Origin: RPRC01 sp034933285
Lineage (GTDB): Bacteria > Desulfobacterota > Desulfuromonadia > Geobacterales > Geobacteraceae
Reading direction: 5' to 3'
Length of the DNA stretch: 64,000 nucleotides
NCBI GenBank assembly: GCA_034933285.1
Contig: JAYFNT010000003.1
Span: 1-64,000 of the forward strand
Position 1 is the stretch's first letter. Each line of letters begins with the position of its first letter. The notes under the pieces were generated by a model. That model was given only the letters and a program-made list of their open reading frames with translations, made no database searches and was not told where the DNA came from. The translations under genes and the position numbers were made by a program. Below, piece by piece: positions 57,330 to 64,000 of the stretch.

Positions 57330-58007
57330 ATGTACAGCTTTGAACTGCCAAGCGGCACTGAACTCGAGCTCCGGGAAATGACCGGGGCCGAGGAAGAACT
57401 GCTCACCAACCAGCGCCTGATCCGCTCCGGAGAGGCGATCAACCAGGTGCTCCGCAACTGTTTCGTCCGGCTGGGCGAGAAGAACGATCCTGATCTTTCC
57501 GAGGTGATGAACCTGCTCTCGGGTGACCGGCTGTTCGCCCTGGTCCGCCTGCGCCAGATTTCCCTCGGTGACGAGGTTGAACTGGAGCTGAGCTGCCCGA
57601 ACAGCGCCTGCCGCATGACCAACTTCGTGACCGTCAATCTCGAGGATCTCAAGGTCACCCCCTACGGCGAGGAGCGCGAGTTCGTCTTCAAGCTGCCCGG
57701 CTCGAAGAAAGCCGTCCGCTTCGGATATCTCGACGGCCACAAGGAAAAGCGCCTGGCCAGCCTGCGCGAGCCCAATATCAGTTCGGCCATGCTCATCCGC
57801 ATCCTCGACATCGACGGCAAGGCTCCCTCCAAGAAGAGCCTGGCGGAAATGTCGATGCGCGACCGCAACGCGCTGCGGCAGGAGATGTCGCGGGTCGACG
57901 CGGGAATCGACACCTCGGTCGAAACCGAATGCGATGGCTGCGGCACCAAGATCCGCACCCGTCTGGAGGCAGAACCGGCTTTTTTGTTCCCCGGAGTTCG
58001 CTTGTAA
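57330..58007 (+). CDS. Tail assembly chaperone, short form (G-like)
   Basis: The 225-aa protein (FELPSGTELELREMTGAEEELL, LRNCFVRLGEK, LLSGDRLFALVRLRQ) lies between tube and tape measure, the place of tail assembly chaperones. Two cysteine pairs (SCPNSACRM near residue 92 and ECDGCGTKI near residue 206) probably bind zinc. Near the 3' end, at 57980-57986, is T-TTT-TTG, a -1 slippery heptamer in the right frame, 21 nt before the stop codon. It allows a longer fusion product. Confidence 0.7.
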   Translation: MYSFELPSGTELELREMTGAEEELLTNQRLIRSGEAINQVLRNCFVRLGEKNDPDLSEVMNLLSGDRLFALVRLRQISLGDEVELELSCPNSACRMTNFVTVNLEDLKVTPYGEEREFVFKLPGSKKAVRFGYLDGHKEKRLASLREPNISSAMLIRILDIDGKAPSKKSLAEMSMRDRNALRQEMSRVDAGIDTSVETECDGCGTKIRTRLEAEPAFLFPGVRL

Positions 58008-58150
58008 GCGACGCATTTTTTCTCGCTTACGGCGGACTGCACTGGAGCTGGTCGGAAACCCGCTCGCTGCCGCTCAGGGTCCGGCGTCAGTTCGTCGAGG
58101 CCCTCGAGCGGCAACTTGATTTTGAACGTGAGCAAACGGAACGGCGATAG
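57929..58150 (+). CDS. Tail assembly chaperone extension (T-like), reached by -1 frameshift
   Basis: This frame is -1 relative to the short form and overlaps its end. A ribosome slipping at 57980-57986 continues as VPRSSLVSDAFFLAYGGLHW and stops at 58150, immediately before the tape measure start. The extension has a tryptophan- and arginine-rich helix (HWSWSETRSLPLRVRRQFVE). The nominal ATG at 57929 is not needed. The layout repeats the lambda G/GT arrangement, in which the extension binds the tape measure protein. Confidence 0.65.
   Translation: MRWLRHQDPHPSGGRTGFFVPRSSLVSDAFFLAYGGLHWSWSETRSLPLRVRRQFVEALERQLDFEREQTERR
57980..57986 (+). other. -1 ribosomal frameshift slippery site
   Basis: T-TTT-TTG in the X-XXY-YYZ phase of the chaperone frame (codons TTT 57981-57983, TTG 57984-57986). 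The -1 frame has no stop until 58148-58150. A GC-rich region follows that could stimulate the shift. Confidence 0.65.
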
Positions 58151-61100
58151 ATGAACGGCGATCTCGGACTGGGCATAGTGGTATCGATGAAGGATGCGTT
58201 CTCGCAGAACGCGCAGCGCATCCGTGGCTCCATGATGGACCTCGATTCCACCGTGGCGGATGCCAGCGAGCGGATGACCCGCAACCTGGACCGCATCCAG
58301 CAAGGCACCATGATGCTGGGGGCGGGACTGGCCCTGATGGCAGTGCCCGCCGCCCTGGTCGCCTCCACCGCCGCGACCCAGAAGGCCCTGGGAGAGCTGG
58401 CGTCCTTGGGCGTGCAGGACCTCCGGGCTATCGAGGACGCCGCCGAATCCTTCACCAACCAGTGGTCCGGTGCCGACAAGGCCGCCTTCATCACCGCCAC
58501 CTATGACGTGAAATCGGCCCTGTCCAACCTCAGCGATGAGGCGGTGGGCGTCTTCACCTCCATGGCCGCCATGACCGCCAAGGCGACCAAGGCCACCACC
58601 CAGGAGATGGTCGGCACCTTCACCACGGCCTACGGGATCTTCAAGCCCATCATGGCCGACATGAACGACATGGAATGGGCGACTGCCTTTTCCGGAGCCA
58701 TGGCGCAGACCGTGGCCTCGTTCAAGACCAACGGCACCCAGATGGCCGACGCCATCAAGAACATCGGCGCAGTGGCGGCCGCGAGCAACATTCCGCTGAA
58801 CGAGCAGCTCGCCGTGCTCGGCCAGCTCCAGACCACCATGCCCGGCTCCGAGGCGGGCACGCTGTACAAGGCATTCATCATGAAGGCAGCCGAAGCCGGT
58901 GACGAGCTTGGCCTATCCTTCACCGACACCAGTGGCCGTCTCAAGGGCGTGGTTCCCATCCTGCAGGAGATCAAGCGCCAGTTCCCCGATCTCTCCAACG
59001 CCGCCGCCCAGGTGAAGCTGAAGAAGGCCTTCGGCTCCGACGAGGCGGTCAAGTTCCTGCTGCAAATGTCGGCGGGCATGGAGAGCCTCGAAAGCAATAT
59101 CCAGTCGGTGGGCCGGGCCATGAAGACCGGCACGGCGGTCACCGAACAGATGGCCGACGCCATGAACCAGGACATCGGAGCCCGATTCCTGCTCCTGCGC
59201 CAGCAGGTGGCCAACCTCAGCGAAATTCTGGGACGCACTCTGCTGCCGGTGGTCACGCCGGTGATCAACGGAGTCTCCCGCTTCATTCTGTTTCTGCAAC
59301 GCATGGCCAAATCGATGCCGGGCGTGACCCGGGTGGTCCTGGGGCTGTCCATGGCCCTCGGCACCATTCTGGTCGTGGCCGGAGCCGTCACCGCCGCCGT
59401 GGGCATGGTGGGACTCATGCTGCCCGCCATCAAGGCCGGGTTCGTGGCCATCAGCGCCGCGCTCGCCGGAGTGGGTTCGGCGGTCGCGACCTATTTTCTG
59501 CCTGTTACCGCGATCATCGCAGGCGTGATCCTTTCGGTGTATCTGCTCAAACGCGCCTGGGAAACCAACTTCGGCGGCATTCAGGAGATCATCACCGGGG
59601 CCTGGAACAAGGTCTCGCTGGTGTTCCGGGGAATCAGAGAGCTGGTGGGTTCGCTCAGCGGCGGCGTCGGGCAGATGTCGGCTGAACTGGCCCAGAAGCT
59701 CGAATCCGCCGGAATGCTGGGCTTCGTGGTCACCGTCTTCAAGGCCTATTACCGCGTTCGCGAGGCCCTGGCCGGATTGTGGGGCGCGTTCTCCCATGCC
59801 TTTGGTCGCATCCGCGCCATCCTCGAACCGACCGTCCGCGCACTGATGAGCGCCTACGCGGCGCTGGCCAGCGCGGTCTTTTCAGTGGTGGAGATCTTCG
59901 GCGTGGCGGCCAGCGCCACCGACGGGTCGTCCTGGCGCACCTTCGGCACGGTTATCGGCACCGTCGCCGGTGTGCTTCTGCAGGGGCTGGCGTTCGCCCT
60001 GAAGATCGTGGCCTGGAACCTGTCGCTCATTGTCCGAGCCCTGGCGGTGGTGGCGCGCAGCGTGGTCTGGGTCGGCAAGGTCATCGTCGGGTCTCTGGTC
60101 GGAGCGGCCAAGTTCATCTACAAGTTCCTGTTGCCCGTGCGCATGATCGGCGAGGCCTTCATGGCCGCCGGGAAGATCATCTATTCCGTCTGGCAGGTGC
60201 TGACCGGTGACATTTCCCTGCTGGACGGTCTCAAGGCCATTGGCGGCGCGGTCTACGATTTTCTCGCCACCCCGTTCCGCTGGGCGCGGGATGTGGTGGT
60301 CGGTGTCTGGAATTTCATTTCCGGCATCTTCACCTCCATCGGCAGCCTGGTGGCCGATGCCGCTGGACAGATCGGCCAGGCGATTCTGAATCTGCCGATC
60401 ATCAGCACCCTGCGGGATATGTTTGCCACCGTGCGCTCCTTCTTCGCCGGGGATACCACCTTTTTCGAGGCGGGTAAGAAGCTACTGATCACCCTGGGCG
60501 AAGGGATCTGGTCGGCGGTGACCTATCCCTTCACCATGCTCAAGAACGCCCTCGGCAAGCTTCGCAATCTGCTGCCTTTCTCCGACGCCCGCGAGGGACC
60601 GCTCGCCAGCCTGGCCGCCTCCGGCTCCGCGCTGCTCAAGACCCTCGCCGATGGCATGAGCCTTACCCAGACGCTGCCCGCGAAAGTGTTCGGCTTCGCC
60701 GCTCACGGGATTCTCTCGGCCGCTGCGGGAGCCTGGCAGCAGGTCAAAACGGCGGGCGGAAACCTCATGGACGCCGCCTCGGCTCCTTTCCGGATGGCCG
60801 GAAAACTCTGGGATGGGTTGACCTCCGGCGCACAAACCGTCGCTGCCAAGGCCGGTGCCATCTTCGGCGGTCTCAAACAATCCCTGTTTGGCAACACGCC
60901 CGAGCTGGCGATCAAGCCGCCCCAGGTCAATGCCTGGGACGCGCTGGCCACGGGAGCCGTCAATCTCCGCGACCGGATCGTTGCCACGCTGTCTGCCGTC
61001 CCCGGGGCTGTGGGCCGAATCTTTGCCAGTGCCGGTACCGAAGGGCAATCCCTCTGGCAAAGGCTTTCCAGCGGCGCGAGCGCGGGCATTCAGGCGATCA

Positions 61101-61786
61101 AGGATCGCAGCGCCGGGATTGCCAACGGTTTGCTCTCCTCCGTTCGCGCCATGCAGGGAGTCCAGACCCCGATTCCGCAGGCGGCCGAGCAGAAGCAACC
61201 GCTCGGAGCTGCGCCGCCCGCCGAATCGATTGGGCAACGCATCATAGAAAGCGTGCTCAGTCTCGTTCCGCGTCTGGACGAACGTCTGGTGCCCAAGGCC
61301 CTGAGCGCCATGCTGATGCTCCAGCCGGTCATGGCCACGGCCGCGCCACCCCCGCAACCGATGAACGGCACAGTGCAGACCGTCGCGGCGGCCGTCGAGC
61401 CGGTAAGTAAGAGCTACATCCAGCCGTTTGCGGTGGAACCGGCACCGGAAATCGGAAGTGCCTCTCCGGCTCCGGCCGGGATTGAATGGCCCAAGACGGC
61501 CGCGCCGACTCCGATAGCGAAGCCCCTGCAATCCGGACCCGCCGAGACGGTGCCTTCCGAACGGTTGATTGCTCCGGCCCGCACCGCTCCCGCGATACCC
61601 CTGCGGGGAGAGGACGCCGGTCCGGGTCTGCGCGAGCTGCTGGAATCGCTGCTCTCGCGCCTCGATGGCCTGGCCGACCGCCCGGTGGAACTGAGCGTGA
61701 CCACCAACATCGATGGCCGGAAGGTGGCCGAGGCCGTCTACAAGGATCTGCGGGAGCGGAAGATCAGAAACTACGAAACACTTTGA
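58151..61786 (+). CDS. Tail tape measure protein
   Basis: The 1211-aa protein sets tail length. An N-terminal tape-measure domain (FSQNAQRIRGSMMDLDSTVADASERM, then LGELASLGVQDLRAIEDAAESF) is followed by hydrophobic, membrane-like stretches (about 395-460 and 600-640: GLSMALGTILVVAGAVTAAV and similar). Repeated amphipathic segments and a Pro/Ala-rich tail follow. A near copy of the bipartite motif (copy 8) lies in its 3' part. It starts 1 nt after the chaperone extension stop. Confidence 0.9.
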   Translation: MNGDLGLGIVVSMKDAFSQNAQRIRGSMMDLDSTVADASERMTRNLDRIQQGTMMLGAGLALMAVPAALVASTAATQKALGELASLGVQDLRAIEDAAESFTNQWSGADKAAFITATYDVKSALSNLSDEAVGVFTSMAAMTAKATKATTQEMVGTFTTAYGIFKPIMADMNDMEWATAFSGAMAQTVASFKTNGTQMADAIKNIGAVAAASNIPLNEQLAVLGQLQTTMPGSEAGTLYKAFIMKAAEAGDELGLSFTDTSGRLKGVVPILQEIKRQFPDLSNAAAQVKLKKAFGSDEAVKFLLQMSAGMESLESNIQSVGRAMKTGTAVTEQMADAMNQDIGARFLLLRQQVANLSEILGRTLLPVVTPVINGVSRFILFLQRMAKSMPGVTRVVLGLSMALGTILVVAGAVTAAVGMVGLMLPAIKAGFVAISAALAGVGSAVATYFLPVTAIIAGVILSVYLLKRAWETNFGGIQEIITGAWNKVSLVFRGIRELVGSLSGGVGQMSAELAQKLESAGMLGFVVTVFKAYYRVREALAGLWGAFSHAFGRIRAILEPTVRALMSAYAALASAVFSVVEIFGVAASATDGSSWRTFGTVIGTVAGVLLQGLAFALKIVAWNLSLIVRALAVVARSVVWVGKVIVGSLVGAAKFIYKFLLPVRMIGEAFMAAGKIIYSVWQVLTGDISLLDGLKAIGGAVYDFLATPFRWARDVVVGVWNFISGIFTSIGSLVADAAGQIGQAILNLPIISTLRDMFATVRSFFAGDTTFFEAGKKLLITLGEGIWSAVTYPFTMLKNALGKLRNLLPFSDAREGPLASLAASGSALLKTLADGMSLTQTLPAKVFGFAAHGILSAAAGAWQQVKTAGGNLMDAASAPFRMAGKLWDGLTSGAQTVAAKAGAIFGGLKQSLFGNTPELAIKPPQVNAWDALATGAVNLRDRIVATLSAVPGAVGRIFASAGTEGQSLWQRLSSGASAGIQAIKDRSAGIANGLLSSVRAMQGVQTPIPQAAEQKQPLGAAPPAESIGQRIIESVLSLVPRLDERLVPKALSAMLMLQPVMATAAPPPQPMNGTVQTVAAAVEPVSKSYIQPFAVEPAPEIGSASPAPAGIEWPKTAAPTPIAKPLQSGPAETVPSERLIAPARTAPAIPLRGEDAGPGLRELLESLLSRLDGLADRPVELSVTTNIDGRKVAEAVYKDLRERKIRNYETL
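61378..61410 (+). promoter_or_regulatory. Bipartite phage motif, near copy 8, inside the tape measure gene
   Basis: CCGTC, 14 nt, GCCGGTAAGTAA: one mismatch in each half but the same spacing. If active it would serve the baseplate genes from 61795. It could also be a chance match, since it is inside a coding region. Confidence 0.35.
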
Positions 61787-61794
61787 GAGGACCG

Positions 61795-62106
61795 ATGAAA
61801 CGCATCTTTGTCTGCAGCCCGTTCGCGGGTGACATAGCCCGAAACGTGAAGGTCGCCGAGGCGCTTTGCCGACGGGTAATGAGAAACGGTCACGCGCCGT
61901 TCGCGCCGCATCTGCTGTATCCAACCTTTACCGACGACAGCGTTCCCGAGCAGCGGGAGACTGGCATCGCCTGCGGCCTGGCCTACATGGAATGTTGCGA
62001 CGAGGTGTGGGCGTTCACCGGCAACGGCATTTCCAGCGGCATGCGGCGGGAACTCGACCGGGCCGGACAACTGGGCAAGCCGATCCTCGAGATCGCCGAG
62101 GTGTAA
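61795..62106 (+). CDS. DUF4406/DUF7768-like (nucleoside 2-deoxyribosyltransferase fold) protein
   Basis: From ATG 61795 (GAGAGG upstream) this is a 103-aa protein: KRIFVCSPFAGDIARNVKVA, APHLLYPTFTDD, GLAYMECCDEVWAFTGNGIS, LGKPILEI. The S/T-P-x-x-G start and the D-E-V-W-x-F core match small nucleotide-binding proteins related to nucleoside 2-deoxyribosyltransferases. Its presence inside the baseplate operon, directly after the tape measure gene, is odd. A role in nucleotide or base exchange is possible, but its substrate is unknown. Confidence 0.65.
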   Translation: MKRIFVCSPFAGDIARNVKVAEALCRRVMRNGHAPFAPHLLYPTFTDDSVPEQRETGIACGLAYMECCDEVWAFTGNGISSGMRRELDRAGQLGKPILEIAEV

Positions 62107-62109
62107 GCA

Positions 62110-62580
62110 ATGGCCTGGGATCAACAGCCCATCAGGGGATATCTGGTGGACGCCGACACGGGGGAGCGGCTCGAATTCCAGTACAACCCCAACTCCATCA
62201 GCGACGAGAAGTCGACCGACTACGCGACGATCAAGATCCCCGGTATGAGCCACCCGCGCTACCAGTACGTCGCCGGGGAACCGCGCCGGATCGCCTTCAA
62301 GGTCGAGCTGTTCAAGGGGCCGGTCAAACAGAAGGTCGACTGGCTCCGCTCGCTGCAATATCCGGAACACGCCGGAACCATGCTCAAGAACGCGCCGCAC
62401 CGCGTACTGCTGATTTTCGGCGATCTCTACCCGGGCGTGACCTGCATCGTCCGTCAGGTGAAGGCGCGGTTCTTCGGCCTGTTCGACCGGGACAACCTGC
62501 TGCCGCAACGGGCCGAGGTGGACATCGTCCTCGAGGAATACGTGGACCGTTCCATCAACTGGTCGGAGGTGCGCTCATGA
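62110..62580 (+). CDS. Contractile-tail baseplate/tube-initiator-like protein
   Basis: The 156-aa protein (MAWDQQPIRGYLVDADTGERLEF, then QYNPNSISDEKS, ...VDWLRSLQYPEH, HRVLLIFGDLYPGVTCIVRQV) matches the CIS_tube-type baseplate proteins of contractile injection systems and phages, which usually precede a LysM protein. It starts 3 nt after the previous stop and overlaps the LysM gene by ATGA. Confidence 0.65.
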   Translation: MAWDQQPIRGYLVDADTGERLEFQYNPNSISDEKSTDYATIKIPGMSHPRYQYVAGEPRRIAFKVELFKGPVKQKVDWLRSLQYPEHAGTMLKNAPHRVLLIFGDLYPGVTCIVRQVKARFFGLFDRDNLLPQRAEVDIVLEEYVDRSINWSEVRS

Positions 62581-62867
62581 TTGGCCGCGATTCCCGCTAC
62601 GCCCGCTGCGTTCTCTACCGGGACAGCGACGGCACCTCACTCGGCATGCGCCAGCGGATCGACACTACTCCGAGATATGACGACCGCCTGCACACCGTGG
62701 TCGAGGGCGACCGTCTGGATCTGCTCGCGCACCGCTATCTGGGTGACGCCCGGCTCTGGTGGATCATCTGCGACTACAACGACATCTTTTTCCCGTTGGC
62801 GCTCGAGCCCGGCCTGGCGCTGCGCATTCCCTCCCGCGAACACGTCCAGATGCGCCTGCTCGACTGA
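62577..62867 (+). CDS. LysM-like baseplate protein (tail protein X / gp53 type)
   Basis: From ATG 62577 this is a 96-aa protein with a LysM-like core, LHTVVEGDRLDLLAHRYLGDARLWWIICDYN, followed by LALRIPSREHV, as in gpX/gp53-type proteins that link the tail tube to the baseplate and bind peptidoglycan-like surfaces. The longer frame from 61866 lies in earlier genes and is rejected. Confidence 0.75.
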   Translation: MIGRDSRYARCVLYRDSDGTSLGMRQRIDTTPRYDDRLHTVVEGDRLDLLAHRYLGDARLWWIICDYNDIFFPLALEPGLALRIPSREHVQMRLLD

Positions 62868-62870
62868 AGC

Positions 62871-62903
62871 GTCCGACACCTCGCCATGCCTTCCGGTAAG
62901 TAA
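62871..62903 (+). promoter_or_regulatory. Bipartite phage motif, copy 9 (ahead of the hub gene)
   Basis: CCGAC, 14 nt, TCCGGTAAGTAA, starting 3 nt after the LysM gene stop. A small inverted repeat, GCAG..CTGC, follows. Confidence 0.65.
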
Positions 62904-62933
62904 GCAGGGAACTGCGAACCACCGGAGAGACGC

Positions 62934-64000
62934 ATGGATCTGGATACCTTCAAACCGACATTTCTGATTCAGATCGAGGGGCAAGACCTCTCGAAGGACA
63001 TCACCCAGGAGATCACCTCGTTCGTTTTCACCGACAACGAGGAGGAGTTGGATGTCCTCGAACTGTCGGTGACCGACCGCAACCTGCAGTTCGTCGACGA
63101 TCCGCTTTTCCAGGAAGGCAACGAGATCGTGGCCCGCTTCGGCTACGTGGGGAATCTCTCCCCGCGCAAGAAGGCGGTCATCAAGGACATCGATTACGAT
63201 TTTCCGGAAAACGGTGATCCGACCATCCGCATCAAGGCCTACGACAAGGGCTTCAAACTGGCGGGCAAGGAAAACCAGAAGGTCTGGCAGAAACCCGCTC
63301 CCGGCATCCTCTATTCGGAAATCGCCGAACAAGTCGCCGCCGCCAACGGCCTCACGCCGGTGGTCACGGCCACCAAGGGGACCCATCTCCGCGTCACCCA
63401 GAGCAACATTTCGGACGCCCAGTTCCTCAAGGAGCTGGCGGAAAAGGCCCGCGACCGCGATGGCGACGGCGTGAGCGGCTATGTCTTCTACATCCAGGAC
63501 GACGAACTCCATTTCCATCCTCGCGAGCTTGACCAGACGCCGCTTCTGACCCTCGAATATTTCACCGACACCAACGGCCTGTTGCGCTCGTTCCGCCCCA
63601 GCACCCAATCCCAGGGAGCCAAGGGCGCGGGTGTCGAGACCAAGACGGTCGGCGTCGACCCGCGCAAGAAGGACGTGGTCGAGCACAAGGCCAACAACGC
63701 CACCACGCCCGAGCGGACGGCCCTGGGCAAGCAGACCTATCTGGTCGAGGGTAACACCGGCGAAGGCAGCTTCAAGGAACAGGAGACGGGGCAGATCGTG
63801 CCCAGCTTCGACCGTTCCGAAGGCTTTCACGAAGAGCCGCGCCAGGAGCCCGCCCAGGACAACGCCGAAGGCAAATTCCGCGAGGCCGAGCTGCGCCAGG
63901 TCGAGGCGGATGCGGCCACCATCGGTATTCCCCAGCTACGCGCCAAGAAAAACGTCGAGATCAAGGGCGTGGGACGGAAGTTTTCCGGCATCTATTACTG
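62934..64000 (+). CDS. Baseplate hub protein, gpD/late control D-like (cut by window end)
   Basis: ATG 62934 opens a frame that is still open at the window edge (355 codons visible). The N-terminal half follows the gpD/gp27 hub pattern: PTFLIQIEGQDLSKDITQEI, LDVLELSVTDRN, IKDIDYDFPENGDPTIRIKAYDKGF, then ISDAQFLKELAEKARDRDG and YVFYIQDDELHFHPRE. It then enters a charged region (EEPRQEPAQDNAEGKF). It would form the central hub of the baseplate. GGAGAG lies 7 nt upstream. Confidence 0.8.
   Translation, partial: MDLDTFKPTFLIQIEGQDLSKDITQEITSFVFTDNEEELDVLELSVTDRNLQFVDDPLFQEGNEIVARFGYVGNLSPRKKAVIKDIDYDFPENGDPTIRIKAYDKGFKLAGKENQKVWQKPAPGILYSEIAEQVAAANGLTPVVTATKGTHLRVTQSNISDAQFLKELAEKARDRDGDGVSGYVFYIQDDELHFHPRELDQTPLLTLEYFTDTNGLLRSFRPSTQSQGAKGAGVETKTVGVDPRKKDVVEHKANNATTPERTALGKQTYLVEGNTGEGSFKEQETGQIVPSFDRSEGFHEEPRQEPAQDNAEGKFREAELRQVEADAATIGIPQLRAKKNVEIKGVGRKFSGIYY

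Noticed and set aside
19246..62903. GGTAAGT in the recurring motif as an intron 5' splice site
   Set aside because: The match to the eukaryotic splice consensus is coincidental in a phage. No intron domains or split genes are seen, and the motif lies ahead of genes with a conserved upstream half.

Overview
The first 11.3 kb is the conserved chromosome of a delta-proteobacterium, most likely a Geobacter relative (Geobacterales/Desulfuromonadales). The evidence is the gene content and order (hybrid cluster protein, HD phosphodiesterase-like protein, TPR protein, HIT hydrolase, methyl-accepting protein, panB-panC-panD, amidohydrolase, smpB, ssrA), moderately high GC, and a tmRNA tag that reads ADNYEYALAA. 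The species call is inference from gene content only.

From about 11.3 kb to the end of the window lies one large prophage-like element next to ssrA. Its left end has a leftward integration module (ParB-like small protein, large serine recombinase, DUF2924 protein, small ORF). A rightward accessory locus follows: a LexA-type DNA-binding domain without protease, a 262-aa protein starting Met-Gly, and a QueC-like enzyme fused to a winged-helix-type C-terminal domain. Next come a small protein, a phage-encoded sigma factor, and a replication/recombination block (PD-(D/E)XK nuclease, Sak4-like ATPase, SSB-like DUF669 protein, ERCC4 nuclease, RecD2-like helicase, primase-helicase). The packaging, head and contractile-tail genes run from about 31 to 64 kb: small and large terminase, portal, giant MuF fusion, methylase-protease fusion, capsid, connectors, sheath, tube, chaperone with a -1 frameshift, tape measure, baseplate. 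The last gene (gpD-like hub) and the right end of the element lie outside the window.

Three blocks look like later arrivals. An AT-rich ABC-F ATPase gene has a textbook attenuator leader (27.9-29.8 kb) and sits beside a dense CCACCGCA iteron cluster. A leftward tyrosine-recombinase cassette sits between the small and large terminase genes (32.0-34.0 kb). A six-gene leftward efflux operon (TetR, HlyD-type adaptor, FtsX permease, ABC ATPase, cytochrome c'-like protein, TolC-type lipoprotein) splits the head-tail region at 48.7-54.4 kb and is flanked by a 39-bp direct repeat.

The most unifying signal is a bipartite motif, CCGAC - 14 nt - TCCGGTAAGTAA. It has seven intact copies, one near copy and one damaged copy, all on the + strand, all but one near the end of a gene and just ahead of a gene block. 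The first copy directly follows the sigma-factor gene. I infer that these are promoters of a dedicated phage sigma factor. The efflux cassette appears to have entered at one of them. The QueC-like locus, placed where phages often carry defence cargo, is my best candidate for an undescribed system.
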